A DNA stretch of 63,569 nt, taken from positions 1 through 63,569 of the forward strand of contig JAFQGK010000062.1 in NCBI GenBank assembly GCA_017398335.1, read 5' to 3'. The notes beneath the pieces were generated by a model. It ran no database searches, was not told the DNA's origin, and saw only the letters and a list, made by a program, of their open reading frames with translations. Every line of letters starts with the position of its first letter. Position 1 is the stretch's first letter. Positions 52,221-60,990 of the stretch are shown here, piece by piece. The position numbers were made by a program, and so were the translations under genes. The stretch is from Bacteroidales bacterium (lineage in GTDB: Bacteria > Bacteroidota > Bacteroidia > Bacteroidales > UBA932).

Positions 52221-53285
52221 GTGACAGAAAAAAGAAAAAACAGACTTAGACACGCAATAGCATCCGTTCTGATTATTTTTATTGTCCCACTCTGTGAGAG
52301 AGGCAAGGACATGAGCGGAGCAAGTTCAGTAAATGCATTTGCAGGAAAGGAACTTGTATGCGGTATCGACTTAGGAGATGACATGTACGGCTCCCATGGT
52401 CTTGAAACAGGGTTCAATTACGAACTCCTGAACAGGTTTGCAAAAGACAACAGCTGCAACCTCAGAATCGTTGCATTCAGCAAGCACAACAACTATCTGG
52501 ACTCCCTGAAGGCAGGTAAGCTTGATCTCGTGATAACTCATGAACACGAACTTGAAGGACTTGAAGGTGTCGGACTCACCCGTAAGGTTGACGAATGTTC
52601 TGTATGGGCTGTAAAGGACAAGGAGGAAATCCGTCAGATGAACAGCTGGATCAGCCATATCACATCATCTCCGGAATTCATACAGATGAAAAGAAGGTAT
52701 AAAGGCAACTTCAACCCTCACAAACGTGCAGAGAAAGGCATTGTGACATCTGTTGTAAGTCCGTATGACGATATAATCCGCAAATATGCAAAGACATTGG
52801 GATGGGACTGGAGGATGCTTGCCGCAGTAGTCTATCAGGAATCGAAATTCTCGATCAATTCAGTATCCCACAGAGGTGCAATGGGCCTGATGCAGATCAT
52901 GCCTCAGACCGGCAGACATTATGGAGTCGAGGATCTGCTTGACCCTGACAAGAACATCGAGGCCGGCGTAAAACATCTCAGGAGACTGCAGAATCAGTTG
53001 AACAGTTCTGGAATGGAGCTGACTGAACTTATAAAATTCACTCTGGCGGCCTATAATGCGGGTGAAGGACGTATAGCGGACTGCCGTAACTTCGCATCAG
53101 CAAAAGGATATGACAACAACAGCTGGGACGAAATCCAGAAAATAATACCTCTTATGAGAGAAGAATCAATTCTTGATGAGCCGTCAGTGAAGTTAGGAAA
53201 GTTCCAGGGACATGAAACAATTGCTTATATAGACAGTATCATGTCCCACTATGAAGCGATATGCGCCATCTGTCCTGCAAGATAG
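52221..53285 (+). CDS. MltF-like lytic transglycosylase with substrate-binding-like domain
   Basis: 354 residues from GTG at 52221. An N-terminal hydrophobic segment (AIASVLIIFIVPLC) acts as signal or anchor. A solute-binding-like region (about 45-165; ELVCGIDLGDDMYG, AGKLDLVITHEHE) precedes an SLT lysozyme-like domain: catalytic Glu in AAVVYQESKFS near residue 214, then RGAMGLMQIMPQTG and AYNAGEGR. It cleaves peptidoglycan strands without hydrolysis, forming anhydro-muropeptides. Products like these feed muropeptide salvage, such as that suggested at 45.3-47.5 kb. It is convergent with the permease 6 bp away. Confidence 0.88.
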   Translation: MTEKRKNRLRHAIASVLIIFIVPLCERGKDMSGASSVNAFAGKELVCGIDLGDDMYGSHGLETGFNYELLNRFAKDNSCNLRIVAFSKHNNYLDSLKAGKLDLVITHEHELEGLEGVGLTRKVDECSVWAVKDKEEIRQMNSWISHITSSPEFIQMKRRYKGNFNPHKRAEKGIVTSVVSPYDDIIRKYAKTLGWDWRMLAAVVYQESKFSINSVSHRGAMGLMQIMPQTGRHYGVEDLLDPDKNIEAGVKHLRRLQNQLNSSGMELTELIKFTLAAYNAGEGRIADCRNFASAKGYDNNSWDEIQKIIPLMREESILDEPSVKLGKFQGHETIAYIDSIMSHYEAICAICPAR

Positions 53286-53291
53286 CAGTGA

Positions 53292-54455
53292 TTATCTTAC
53301 CCTGACCGTTTCCGCAGGATCCACTCTTGATATGAAGATGCAAGGTATCAGCAGAAGAACCATTATGACGACAAAAGAAATCACATCCGCAGTCAGAACG
53401 ATGCTCGGATCGATCCTTACAGGTACAAAAGATACGAAATAATTCTCAGGATTCAGTTTCAGGACATGAGTCAGATTCTGAATCACACAGAACAGAAAAG
53501 CAGTTACATTACCTATAAGCATTCCTTTCATGACCAGCACTGCCGAACTTGAAAGGAATATTTTTGATATGGCTTTGTCTGTCATGCCCAGAGACTTGAG
53601 AAGACCTATGGTCGATATGTTTTCAAAAAGCATTATCAGAAGACCGGATATCATATTGAATCCGGCTACGATAGTCATAAGTACAAGGATGAAGAGGACA
53701 TTGAAATCGATAAGACCAAGCCAGTCAAACAGTTGGGGATATCTGGACAACGTCGATGTCGCATAGACTGGGTCGTCATCTTCTTCTGCCTTCTCATATA
53801 CAAGTCCTCCGACCTCGTATGTAATATCCTCAATATGATTCTCCCCACGAAAGGCAGGATCAAGGATAATCTCCAGAGAAGAAACCTGGTCATCGCCCCA
53901 GCCGTTGACTCTCTGAATGTCACGCAAGGAAGCATATACGACCAGATTCTCATCCGTCTCAACCATAGCGTCATATACGGAAACGATATTGAATTGCCTT
54001 ACCTTGACCTTTTCACCGACAAAATACGTCTGCATTCTGTCTCCCGGCTGAAGGCCGGAGATTTCAGCCAGACGTCTTGGAATGGATACACCCAGGGCTG
54101 CCGTGTCGTCCGAGTGCTGGCCTTTGAATACGACCCCATGGATCTTTCCTTCGTTCTTCACTATACCGGCCCTATATACAACAGGACGGATATCAGCCAC
54201 ACCCTCTATATCCTTGATTTCAGGAAGATATGTAGGAGAAGCAGACATGGGCGCCTGTCCCTCGAACGGATCCGTATTCTGCGGAACAAGCTGTATATCA
54301 CCACAGATGGAAGACAGGCCGCTTCTGATTTCCTGACGGAATCCTGAAGATACCGCGAGCGCTATGATCATCACAAGATAGCTCACAGTGACTGATGCCA
54401 CTACGAGTCTGCCCTTGAACCTCAGGCGGGATGCTATGAAGAAAGATGCGTCCAT
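53292..54455 (-). CDS. FtsX/LolE-like ABC transporter permease
   Basis: 387 residues from ATG 54455, one base past the stop of the TPR gene; the open frame to 54584 overlaps that gene. One N-terminal membrane segment (VASVTVSYLVMIIALAV) with the GFRQEIRSGLSSICGDIQL segment, a large periplasmic domain (about 50-255), and three C-terminal helices (FILVLMTIVAGFNMISGLLIML and two more). This is the FtsX/MacB/LolE layout; lipoprotein release is the likeliest job. No ATPase gene is next to it, so the partner would be encoded elsewhere. Confidence 0.85.
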   Translation of the reverse strand: MDASFFIASRLRFKGRLVVASVTVSYLVMIIALAVSSGFRQEIRSGLSSICGDIQLVPQNTDPFEGQAPMSASPTYLPEIKDIEGVADIRPVVYRAGIVKNEGKIHGVVFKGQHSDDTAALGVSIPRRLAEISGLQPGDRMQTYFVGEKVKVRQFNIVSVYDAMVETDENLVVYASLRDIQRVNGWGDDQVSSLEIILDPAFRGENHIEDITYEVGGLVYEKAEEDDDPVYATSTLSRYPQLFDWLGLIDFNVLFILVLMTIVAGFNMISGLLIMLFENISTIGLLKSLGMTDKAISKIFLSSSAVLVMKGMLIGNVTAFLFCVIQNLTHVLKLNPENYFVSFVPVRIDPSIVLTADVISFVVIMVLLLIPCIFISRVDPAETVRVR

Positions 54456-54456
54456 T

Positions 54457-55374
54457 CTACTTGTCCAATGCTTCAAGACGAGCCTTTGCCGCCAGAGCCT
54501 CATTCTCCGGACCGTATTTTTCAAGCATCTGAAGATATTTCTTCTCCAACTTGACATTCTGCATTTTACGGGATGCCAACGCACTGTTCTTTATGGCCGT
54601 ATAATCTTCCGGCGACTTCTTCAACACCTTTGAATAATGCTTGAGCGCAGTCTTGTAGTCTTCCTTGAGAAGGTAATATGAGCCCATATTATTGACAAAC
54701 TGCAGATTGTCAGGGAAGATACCTGAGAGAAGCTCTGACATTTCCAGAAAAGCATCCCTGGATTGAGCAGAACCGATTGCATATAGACTATAACAGTATT
54801 CCTGCATGGCATCGGAAATAAAATCCTTCCCTACCTTTGTGCCGGCATAATCCCAGTCATCAGAACGTCTGGAAGCCTCTGCGACCAGAGATTTCAGATA
54901 GTTCATAGCCATATCCGGGCTTTCTTTCTCATATGCAATCAGAGCATTGGCCTTGACGAAACGGAAGTCAAGCCTGTCAGGCCAGACTGATATGGCCTTA
55001 TCGATAGCCTTGATTGAACGACCATACAGATCATCATCGAAGAAGGTCTCCTGATAACAGTACACATTTCTCTGAAGACTGTCCTTGAACGTAAGTATAG
55101 GGTCCATTCCAAGGTATTTCCTGGAATCCTTCATCACGACGTTTACAGACTGAGCCTTATTGAAGAGAAGGTCGAAACGGGCAAGTAGGAGCTTCGCATT
55201 AGTAGAATCCACCTTGGCCCAATTGTCCAGAACCGTCTCCACACCAATGCCTGCCGGACCGAACTGGGAGACAAGCATATTATATTTCTGTTCATATCTC
55301 TCCGATGGTGTCTGAGCCGACAACACGGAGGCTGCAAGCAGCATGATAGCTGCAAATATATTCCTCATATTCAT
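54457..55374 (-). CDS. Exported TPR-repeat protein
   Basis: 305 residues: signal peptide (MRNIFAAIMLLAASVLSAQ) and helical repeats. At least two clear TPR units are in the C-terminal third (LQFVNNMGSYYLLKEDYKTA, ALKHYSKVLKKSPEDYTAIK). Its ATG overlaps the rsmF-like stop by 4 bp and the permease follows 1 bp after its stop. A periplasmic scaffold working with the permease is possible but not shown. Confidence 0.82.
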   Translation of the reverse strand: MNMRNIFAAIMLLAASVLSAQTPSERYEQKYNMLVSQFGPAGIGVETVLDNWAKVDSTNAKLLLARFDLLFNKAQSVNVVMKDSRKYLGMDPILTFKDSLQRNVYCYQETFFDDDLYGRSIKAIDKAISVWPDRLDFRFVKANALIAYEKESPDMAMNYLKSLVAEASRRSDDWDYAGTKVGKDFISDAMQEYCYSLYAIGSAQSRDAFLEMSELLSGIFPDNLQFVNNMGSYYLLKEDYKTALKHYSKVLKKSPEDYTAIKNSALASRKMQNVKLEKKYLQMLEKYGPENEALAAKARLEALDK

Positions 55375-56735
55375 TTTATATCCATTCTGATGCGTCTGCT
55401 CTGAGGATAGAGGTTATTGCATCTGTTTCCTAAATTCTTTACAAATCCCAAAGGAAGCCCCTGATAACATATAAGGACAAAGCCTCTCGGAGCATCATCC
55501 AACCTGATGGAATCACGGTGCAGATATGCCAGGGCCGTATCCAAGTCTACCGAGACCTCCGGATAAACCGTTCTGTCCAGGGCCAGAGACAATGCCAGAT
55601 CGGCATCAGGAATAAAATCCCTTCCTTTAAATGATCCTGCAGCACATCCGGCGGCAATCACACTCAGCCTATTCTCCAGACATGCAACTTCCATAGCCAA
55701 TGTTGCCGGTACTGCTATGACAGTATCTCCCTTCTGCCTGAACACCATATCAACGGTGAACAGCTTCTTCAACTGCTCAGGAACTGCCATTGATTTTTCC
55801 TTTGAAGCTCTGCCTTTCTGAGGCTGCCGGAAGGTTTCTCCTCCTGATTTACGGACTGCTGAGCAGTATTGGCCTTCTCCTTTGACAAAGCCGGGAACAA
55901 GGCTGAAGCCGTATTCTGTAGCAATGACGCCGGGATATTGTGTTTCCGGGCGTACAAATACAGGAGTGGCATTCAAAGCCTCCGAGATCCATCTGACATT
56001 GCCGTCATTCTCATATCTATTGAATGTACAGGTGGAATATATCAGCAGGCCTCCTTCAGCAAGAGCAGGCCATACATCAGCGATTATACGTCTCTGTCTG
56101 CCTTCGCACAATGCGACATTATCCTCAGACCATTGCTCACATGCCTCCTCATCCTTCCTGAACATTCCCTCACCGGAGCAAGGCACATCTGCCAATATGA
56201 TATCGAAATAGCCTGACAATGAAGCGAATACCTTTGGATCATCCGATGTAACCACCACATTCGGATCGCCCCACAAAGCCACATTTCCGGCAAGTATACC
56301 GGCTCTCTGCTTCATTACTTCATTGGCAACCAGCAGAAAACCATCTCCGGCTTTTTCTCTGAGCGATGCCGCCAGGTCAGTTGTCTTGCCTCCGGGAGCA
56401 GCACACAGGTCCAGAACCCTCAAAGGCCTGTCCTGAGGCAGTCCATATTCATTCAGCAGATTCCGGAACACTTCCCCGACAAACATGGAAGATGAATCCT
56501 GAACATAATAGGCTCCTGCATGAAAGCATGGATCCAATGTAAACACGGGTCTTTCAGGAAGCATTACACCGTGGCTGCTCCATAATACCGGTTCTCCATC
56601 TGTCCGCAGCATCTTCTTGAAAGGATTGTAGCGCACAGATACCGAAGCCAGTTCTTCAAAAGCAGAAAAAGCGACAAGCGCATTTTCGCGTCCTATCGCC
56701 TCTTCAAGGTATTTTCTGAAAGATTCCTTAATCAT
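55371..56735 (-). CDS. rsmF: RsmF/NOL1-NOP2-Sun-type rRNA m5C methyltransferase
   Basis: 454 residues. The SAM site is LDLCAAPGGKTTDLA (around 110-124), then DIILADVPCSGEGMFRKD with the motif IV Cys, and LIYSTCTFNRYEND with the catalytic motif VI Cys. The C-terminal PUA-like domain follows. It modifies cytosine at C5, probably in 16S rRNA. Its start overlaps the SRPBCC stop by 4 bp and its stop overlaps the TPR start. Confidence 0.88.
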   Translation of the reverse strand: MIKESFRKYLEEAIGRENALVAFSAFEELASVSVRYNPFKKMLRTDGEPVLWSSHGVMLPERPVFTLDPCFHAGAYYVQDSSSMFVGEVFRNLLNEYGLPQDRPLRVLDLCAAPGGKTTDLAASLREKAGDGFLLVANEVMKQRAGILAGNVALWGDPNVVVTSDDPKVFASLSGYFDIILADVPCSGEGMFRKDEEACEQWSEDNVALCEGRQRRIIADVWPALAEGGLLIYSTCTFNRYENDGNVRWISEALNATPVFVRPETQYPGVIATEYGFSLVPGFVKGEGQYCSAVRKSGGETFRQPQKGRASKEKSMAVPEQLKKLFTVDMVFRQKGDTVIAVPATLAMEVACLENRLSVIAAGCAAGSFKGRDFIPDADLALSLALDRTVYPEVSVDLDTALAYLHRDSIRLDDAPRGFVLICYQGLPLGFVKNLGNRCNNLYPQSRRIRMDIK

Positions 56736-57190
56736 CTGTTAAAGCCTTCCGGATACATTGAAGGATCAATTCCCTCCGGAACCCGACCCTCGGACATTGC
56801 AGCAATCGCATCGACAACCTTATCAAGAGCATCCTGCAGCTTTGATCCAAGGAGCGTCTTCATCATGAAGTTGAGATCCGCATCAAGGCATATCTGATAA
56901 TCGGTCTTATATGGGTCTGAAGCTGGTTCGAAATGCATGGAAAGGGCGAACTTGAAAGGTGCCCCGTCATCTGCAAAGTCTATCCTTGAATAAGGAGTCC
57001 TGCTGCTGATGCGTACTCCGATGTTGAATCCCTGCACTGTAGCATGCAAAGAATCATAGTCCGCAGTAACGTCCGCCTTCCTCTCTTCAGGAAGGAAACG
57101 CACGAAATTGCTCATGTCGGTAAACACCATATAAAGTTCATACGGTGCCTTGGAAACTACAGCTCTCTTGCTCTTTATCTGGACTCCCAT
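56732..57190 (-). CDS. SRPBCC (START-like) domain protein
   Basis: 152 residues. A coenzyme-Q-binding/polyketide-cyclase-like fold: VSKAPYELYMVFTDMSNF is the typical first helix after strand 1, and the amphipathic C-terminal helix is LLGSKLQDALDKVVDAIAAM. Binds an unknown hydrophobic ligand. In Bacteroidota this gene is commonly found next to pyrE; here it starts 3 bp after the pyrE stop. Confidence 0.85.
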   Translation of the reverse strand: MGVQIKSKRAVVSKAPYELYMVFTDMSNFVRFLPEERKADVTADYDSLHATVQGFNIGVRISSRTPYSRIDFADDGAPFKFALSMHFEPASDPYKTDYQICLDADLNFMMKTLLGSKLQDALDKVVDAIAAMSEGRVPEGIDPSMYPEGFNR

Positions 57191-57193
57191 GAC

Positions 57194-57829
57194 CTACTCC
57201 TTTCCCCAGGTTGAAGGTGATATCCTCCACTCCTTAAGTACCTCTATATCAGATGACTTCACATATCCTGTCTCAGCAGCCACTTCAATAAGGCTGTCAT
57301 AGTTTGTCAATGTAGTCAGTTCCACATTTGCATCCTCGAAAGCCTTGCGGGCCTGGTTGAAATTGTATGAGAAGATGGCAACCATACCCATGATATCCGC
57401 GCCTGCATTCACAAGAGCATTCTTTGCCGCCAGACTGCTCATTCCTGTAGAAATAAGATCCTCAACGATCACAACCTTCGCTCCTTCAGGAAGTATGCCT
57501 TCAATCTGCGAACCGGTTCCATGATCCTTCGGCTTCGGTCTCACATAGCAGAACGGCTTGCCGAGAAGATGAGCTACGAGATAGCCATGCGCAATCGCGC
57601 CTGTCGCCACGCCGGCGATGACCTCTACATCCGGATACTTCTCTGATATTATATCTGCCATCCAACGGCAAACATTTTCTCTGTTCTCCGGATAGGAAAG
57701 GAGACGTCTGTTGTCACAATAAATAGGTGACTTCCATCCGGATGCCCATGTAAACGGACTCTCCGGTCTCAACATTACCGCCTTGATTCCCAGAAGGGAC
57801 TTTGCAACTGCTTTCTCTACTGATTCCAT
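57194..57829 (-). CDS. pyrE: Orotate phosphoribosyltransferase
   Basis: Makes orotidine monophosphate from orotate and PRPP in pyrimidine synthesis. 211 residues: RPESPFTWASGWKSPIYCDN is the orotate/PRPP entry region, VIAGVATGAIAHG a conserved loop, KDHGTGSQIEG the flexible loop and VVIVEDLISTGMS the PRPP-binding motif. First gene of a five-gene, tightly spaced minus-strand operon (pyrE, SRPBCC, rsmF, TPR, permease). Confidence 0.95.
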   Translation of the reverse strand: MESVEKAVAKSLLGIKAVMLRPESPFTWASGWKSPIYCDNRRLLSYPENRENVCRWMADIISEKYPDVEVIAGVATGAIAHGYLVAHLLGKPFCYVRPKPKDHGTGSQIEGILPEGAKVVIVEDLISTGMSSLAAKNALVNAGADIMGMVAIFSYNFNQARKAFEDANVELTTLTNYDSLIEVAAETGYVKSSDIEVLKEWRISPSTWGKE

Positions 57830-57859
57830 AATTTATATGATTTTATCGTTTCTTCTGCC

Positions 57860-57867
57860 TATATTTG
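57860..57867 (+). promoter_or_regulatory. Promoter -7 box for the Nudix gene
   Basis: TATATTTG followed by C on the plus strand, 72 bp before the Nudix ATG at 57940 and 30 bp after the pyrE start on the other strand. Confidence 0.55.
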
Positions 57868-57905
57868 CCGGAGACTATATATCTCACAGCGAAACACATA
57901 TCGTG

Positions 57906-57913
57906 CAAATATA
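57906..57913 (-). promoter_or_regulatory. Promoter -7 box for pyrE
   Basis: TATATTTG followed by C on the minus strand, with CAAA (minus-strand TTTG) at 57936-57939, 22 bp away. It points towards the Nudix promoter, so the two predicted transcripts overlap at their 5' ends. Confidence 0.58.
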
Positions 57914-57939
57914 ACCAAAACAAATCAGATTTCATCAAA

Positions 57940-58551
57940 ATGCGCAAAATATATCTTGAAAAGAGATGCATAATCATCTGTCTTCCTGACGACCCTGCTC
58001 TTTCCGACCCCAATGCCATACATTTTTCAATAGGAAAGAAAGAGGACATCGGAGACCTTATCAGACTTTTCGAGATATCCCCTTCCCTGCAGCGGATCTA
58101 CATACCATCCTCTGACATAGAATTCACTTATGGTCTTGTAAGAAATGAATTTCTGGAGGTCAATGCAGGCGGAGGGCTTGTCAGAAACCGTCGCGGCGAT
58201 TTCCTTCTGATCAGCAGAAACGGGCTCTGGGATCTTCCTAAAGGGCATCAGGACCCCGGAGAGGACATCAGAGTGACTGCTCTCAGGGAGGTGCAGGAAG
58301 AAACAGGAATTTACGACCTGCAGCTGAAGGAACTCATCTGCATTACAGACCATTGCTACAAAAGAAACGGGATATGGCACCTCAAGCACACATGGTGGTA
58401 CGATATGCTTGACGACAAGCCGATCGACTTGGTTCCTCAGACGGAAGAGGATATTTCAAAGGCAGCCTGGGTGGCCAAATCAAGCCTGCCGGCATTTCTC
58501 AGCAACACATATCCTTCAATTTCCGAGGTATTCAGAGAGGCAAAAGTATAA
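57940..58551 (+). CDS. Nudix hydrolase
   Basis: 203 residues from ATG 57940; the frame is open to 57865, which overlaps the promoter. A 65-residue N-terminal region of unknown type precedes the Nudix domain. The Nudix box is complete: GHQDPGEDIRVTALREVQEETGI, with the G-x5-E-x7-REUXEEXGU pattern (split: GHQDPGE, DIRVTAL, REVQEETGI). Cleaves a nucleoside diphosphate linked to an unknown moiety. Confidence 0.88.
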   Translation: MRKIYLEKRCIIICLPDDPALSDPNAIHFSIGKKEDIGDLIRLFEISPSLQRIYIPSSDIEFTYGLVRNEFLEVNAGGGLVRNRRGDFLLISRNGLWDLPKGHQDPGEDIRVTALREVQEETGIYDLQLKELICITDHCYKRNGIWHLKHTWWYDMLDDKPIDLVPQTEEDISKAAWVAKSSLPAFLSNTYPSISEVFREAKV

Positions 58552-58637
58552 TTTTTGAGTATATGTGAAACAAAATCTCGGAATTTCCGTATAATGTTAT
58601 GTATTTTGTATTATAAACACACCTTTTCAAGGCATAT

Positions 58638-59687
58638 ATGAAACTTTCACAATTCCAGTTCAATCTTCCATCCGAAAAGATTGCCACCGAGCCGCCGAGA
58701 TGGCGCGACGAGTGCAAACTGATGGTTCTGCACAAATCAACAGGAGAAATAGAGCACAAGCTCTTCAAGAACATCATTGAATATTTCGGCAAAGGTGACA
58801 CCTTCGTCCTCAACGATACTAAGGTATTCCCTGCCAGACTTTACGGAAACAAGGAAAAGACCGGTGCCGACATCGAAGTATTCCTTCTCCGCGAATTGAA
58901 TCGTGAGCAAAGACTCTGGGATGTGATTGTTGATCCAGCCAGAAAGATCCGAATCGGAAACAAACTTTATTTCGGCGAAGACGAAAGCCTTGTAGCTGAA
59001 GTGATTGACAACACGACATCACGAGGAAGGACTCTCAGATTCCTATACGACGGAAGCTATGAAGACTTCAAGGCAACACTTTTCGGTCTGGGCCAGACCC
59101 CTATTCCGGACTGGGTCAAGAAAGAAGTGACCGAGGAGGACAAAGAGAATTTCCAGACGATATTCGCAAAGAACGAAGGCGCTGTCTCCGCACCAGCAGC
59201 AGGTCTGCATTTCAGCCGAGAGCTCTTCAACAGAATGATTCTTAAGGATATAAACAAGGCATTCATCACTCTTCACATGGGCATCGGACATTTCAGGGAA
59301 GTTGATGTCGAGGATTTGTCGAAGCACAAGATGGATTCCGAAAGGCTCATCATTCCTGAAGAGGCTGCCGCACTTATCAATAAAACCAAAAGAGAGAAGC
59401 ACAAGGTTCTTGCTGTCGGCATAACTACTATCAGGGGTCTTGAGACATACGTAACGACAAATGACGAGGTTAATGCATACGACGGATGGACGAATAAATT
59501 CATATTCCCTCCTTACAGATTTGCCATTCCTGATGCAATCGTGTCGAACTTCCACCGCCCGGGATCGACAATGCTTATGTCTGTTGCGGCTTTCGGAGGA
59601 TACGAGAATGTAATGAAGGCATACAAGACAGCACTCGAGATGGACTATAAGTTCGGTCCATACGGAGATGCTCTGCTGATCATCTGA
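58638..59687 (+). CDS. queA: S-adenosylmethionine:tRNA ribosyltransferase-isomerase
   Basis: Transfers the ribosyl group of SAM to preQ1 in tRNA, the next-to-last step of queuosine synthesis. 349 residues. The segments [47 protein letters not shown] and [19 protein letters not shown] are all canonical. No other queuosine gene is in the window. A hairpin terminator follows 65 bp after the stop. Confidence 0.96.
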   Translation: MKLSQFQFNLPSEKIATEPPRWRDECKLMVLHKSTGEIEHKLFKNIIEYFGKGDTFVLNDTKVFPARLYGNKEKTGADIEVFLLRELNREQRLWDVIVDPARKIRIGNKLYFGEDESLVAEVIDNTTSRGRTLRFLYDGSYEDFKATLFGLGQTPIPDWVKKEVTEEDKENFQTIFAKNEGAVSAPAAGLHFSRELFNRMILKDINKAFITLHMGIGHFREVDVEDLSKHKMDSERLIIPEEAAALINKTKREKHKVLAVGITTIRGLETYVTTNDEVNAYDGWTNKFIFPPYRFAIPDAIVSNFHRPGSTMLMSVAAFGGYENVMKAYKTALEMDYKFGPYGDALLII

Positions 59688-59751
59688 TGAATCATTATAA
59701 AAAAGACTGCATCTTTTAAAGAAAAAGAAAAAGTTTGCATAAAAAACAGAA

Positions 59752-59795
59752 AAACCGGCTTTCCCATTCATAAAGGAAAGTCGGTTTGCTTTTTA
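59752..59795 (+). terminator. Intrinsic terminator between queA and dprA
   Basis: AAACCGGCTTTCC (59752-59764) pairs with GGAAAGTCGGTTT (59775-59787), with one G-T wobble, followed by a T-run at 59790-59794. Classic intrinsic terminator for queA; dprA starts 10 bp later, so read-through or a hidden promoter is needed for dprA. Confidence 0.87.
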
Positions 59796-59804
59796 TTTGC
59801 AGGC

Positions 59805-60968
59805 ATGAAATATTTTGAAGAAAGGGCATACCTATGCGCATTGAACAGGATTTTCGGATTCGAGCCGAAGATAGCCCATGCACTGCTTTCACACTTCGGA
59901 AGCGCATCTGAAGTGTTTTCCATTAATGAGAGAGAGATGGACATGATTCTCGGGCCATACTCCAGATACCGTAAAAGCCTGCAGATCTCCGCTGTCGAAA
60001 AGGAAGCGAAGGAACTCGAGAAACTTGCAGAAAAAGGAATATGTTTCTTAGGATGGAACGAAGAAGCTTATCCTGATCTTCTCAGACAATGTGAGGATGC
60101 TCCTGCAGGATTATATATCAGGAGCATGACACCACCGGAAGAGCTGTTCCGGCCAAGAAAGGAAATCGGCATAGTAGGTACTCGCGACCTTTCACTTTAT
60201 GGGCGCGAATGGTGCATGAAGACTGTCGAAGCCATGGCAGAGACAAAAGTAAAGCCGAGGATAATAAGCGGTCTGGCCCTAGGAACAGACATTTGTGCCC
60301 ATAAGACAGCTGTCGAATGCGGACTGGAAACCATTGCCGTCATGGCAACAGGCCCGGAAACCATCTACCCTGCCCGGCATCGTGAATTTGCATTAAGGCT
60401 GTGCGAGACTCCCGGATGCGCCCTGATAACCGATTATCCTCCCGGTACAGCCCCGCTGGCTATCCATTTCCTCAGACGCAACAGAATCATAGCCGGACTC
60501 AGCGAGGCGCTGCTGCTTATGGAATCCAAGATCAGGGGAGGAGGAATGATGACATCGAGACTGGCGTTTTCATACAGCAGGGATGTCTATGCTCTGCCGG
60601 GGCGTGTCGATGACATCCGTTCGCAAGGATGCAATTACCTTATAAGGAACAAAATTGCAGAACCTATCATATCGACAGCTGACTTGATGGAAAGTCTTGG
60701 ACTAGGAAATCACAGAACAATCAATAAGAAAGACTGGAAAGATTGGCTTGCCAGAGAATATGAAGACAGGATGACAACAGACAGGATATCGGAGATGACT
60801 GCTATATTGGATGTGATCAGGAAGGAAAGAGGCATACAGCTAGAAGAGCTATGTTCCCGATGCGGAATGAGCTACAGTCAGGTTGCGATGCTCACCGGCA
60901 TTCTGGAAACCGACGGTTACATATCCATAGATCTGCTTCAGAGATGCGCCATTGTGTCACGCAAATGA
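59805..60968 (+). CDS. dprA: DNA-processing protein DprA
   Basis: 387 residues. Loads RecA on incoming single-stranded DNA during transformation; widely present also in species not known to be competent. A SAM-like N-terminal domain is followed by the Rossmann fold with IGIVGTRDLSLYGREW, SGLALGTDICAHKTA, and RRNRIIAGLSEALLLMES, then a C-terminal winged helix (LEELCSRCGMSYSQVAML). Ahead of tatD by 22 bp. Confidence 0.93.
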   Translation: MKYFEERAYLCALNRIFGFEPKIAHALLSHFGSASEVFSINEREMDMILGPYSRYRKSLQISAVEKEAKELEKLAEKGICFLGWNEEAYPDLLRQCEDAPAGLYIRSMTPPEELFRPRKEIGIVGTRDLSLYGREWCMKTVEAMAETKVKPRIISGLALGTDICAHKTAVECGLETIAVMATGPETIYPARHREFALRLCETPGCALITDYPPGTAPLAIHFLRRNRIIAGLSEALLLMESKIRGGGMMTSRLAFSYSRDVYALPGRVDDIRSQGCNYLIRNKIAEPIISTADLMESLGLGNHRTINKKDWKDWLAREYEDRMTTDRISEMTAILDVIRKERGIQLEELCSRCGMSYSQVAMLTGILETDGYISIDLLQRCAIVSRK

Positions 60969-60978
60969 AATAATTTAT

Positions 60979-60986
60979 TACATTTG
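60979..60986 (+). promoter_or_regulatory. Promoter -7-like box immediately before tatD
   Basis: TACATTTG followed by C ends 4 bp before the tatD ATG (60991). If used, transcription would begin at or next to the A of the start codon, giving a leaderless or nearly leaderless message. Confidence 0.45.
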
Positions 60987-60990
60987 CAAT

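Noticed and set aside
54456-54584. 43-codon N-terminal extension of the FtsX/LolE-like permease
   Set aside because: It lies inside the TPR gene and encodes Arg/Trp-rich residues unlike any permease N-terminus.
58552-58637. preQ1 riboswitch upstream of queA
   Set aside because: The 86-bp region is AT-rich and shows no stem-pseudoknot arrangement of a known preQ1 class.
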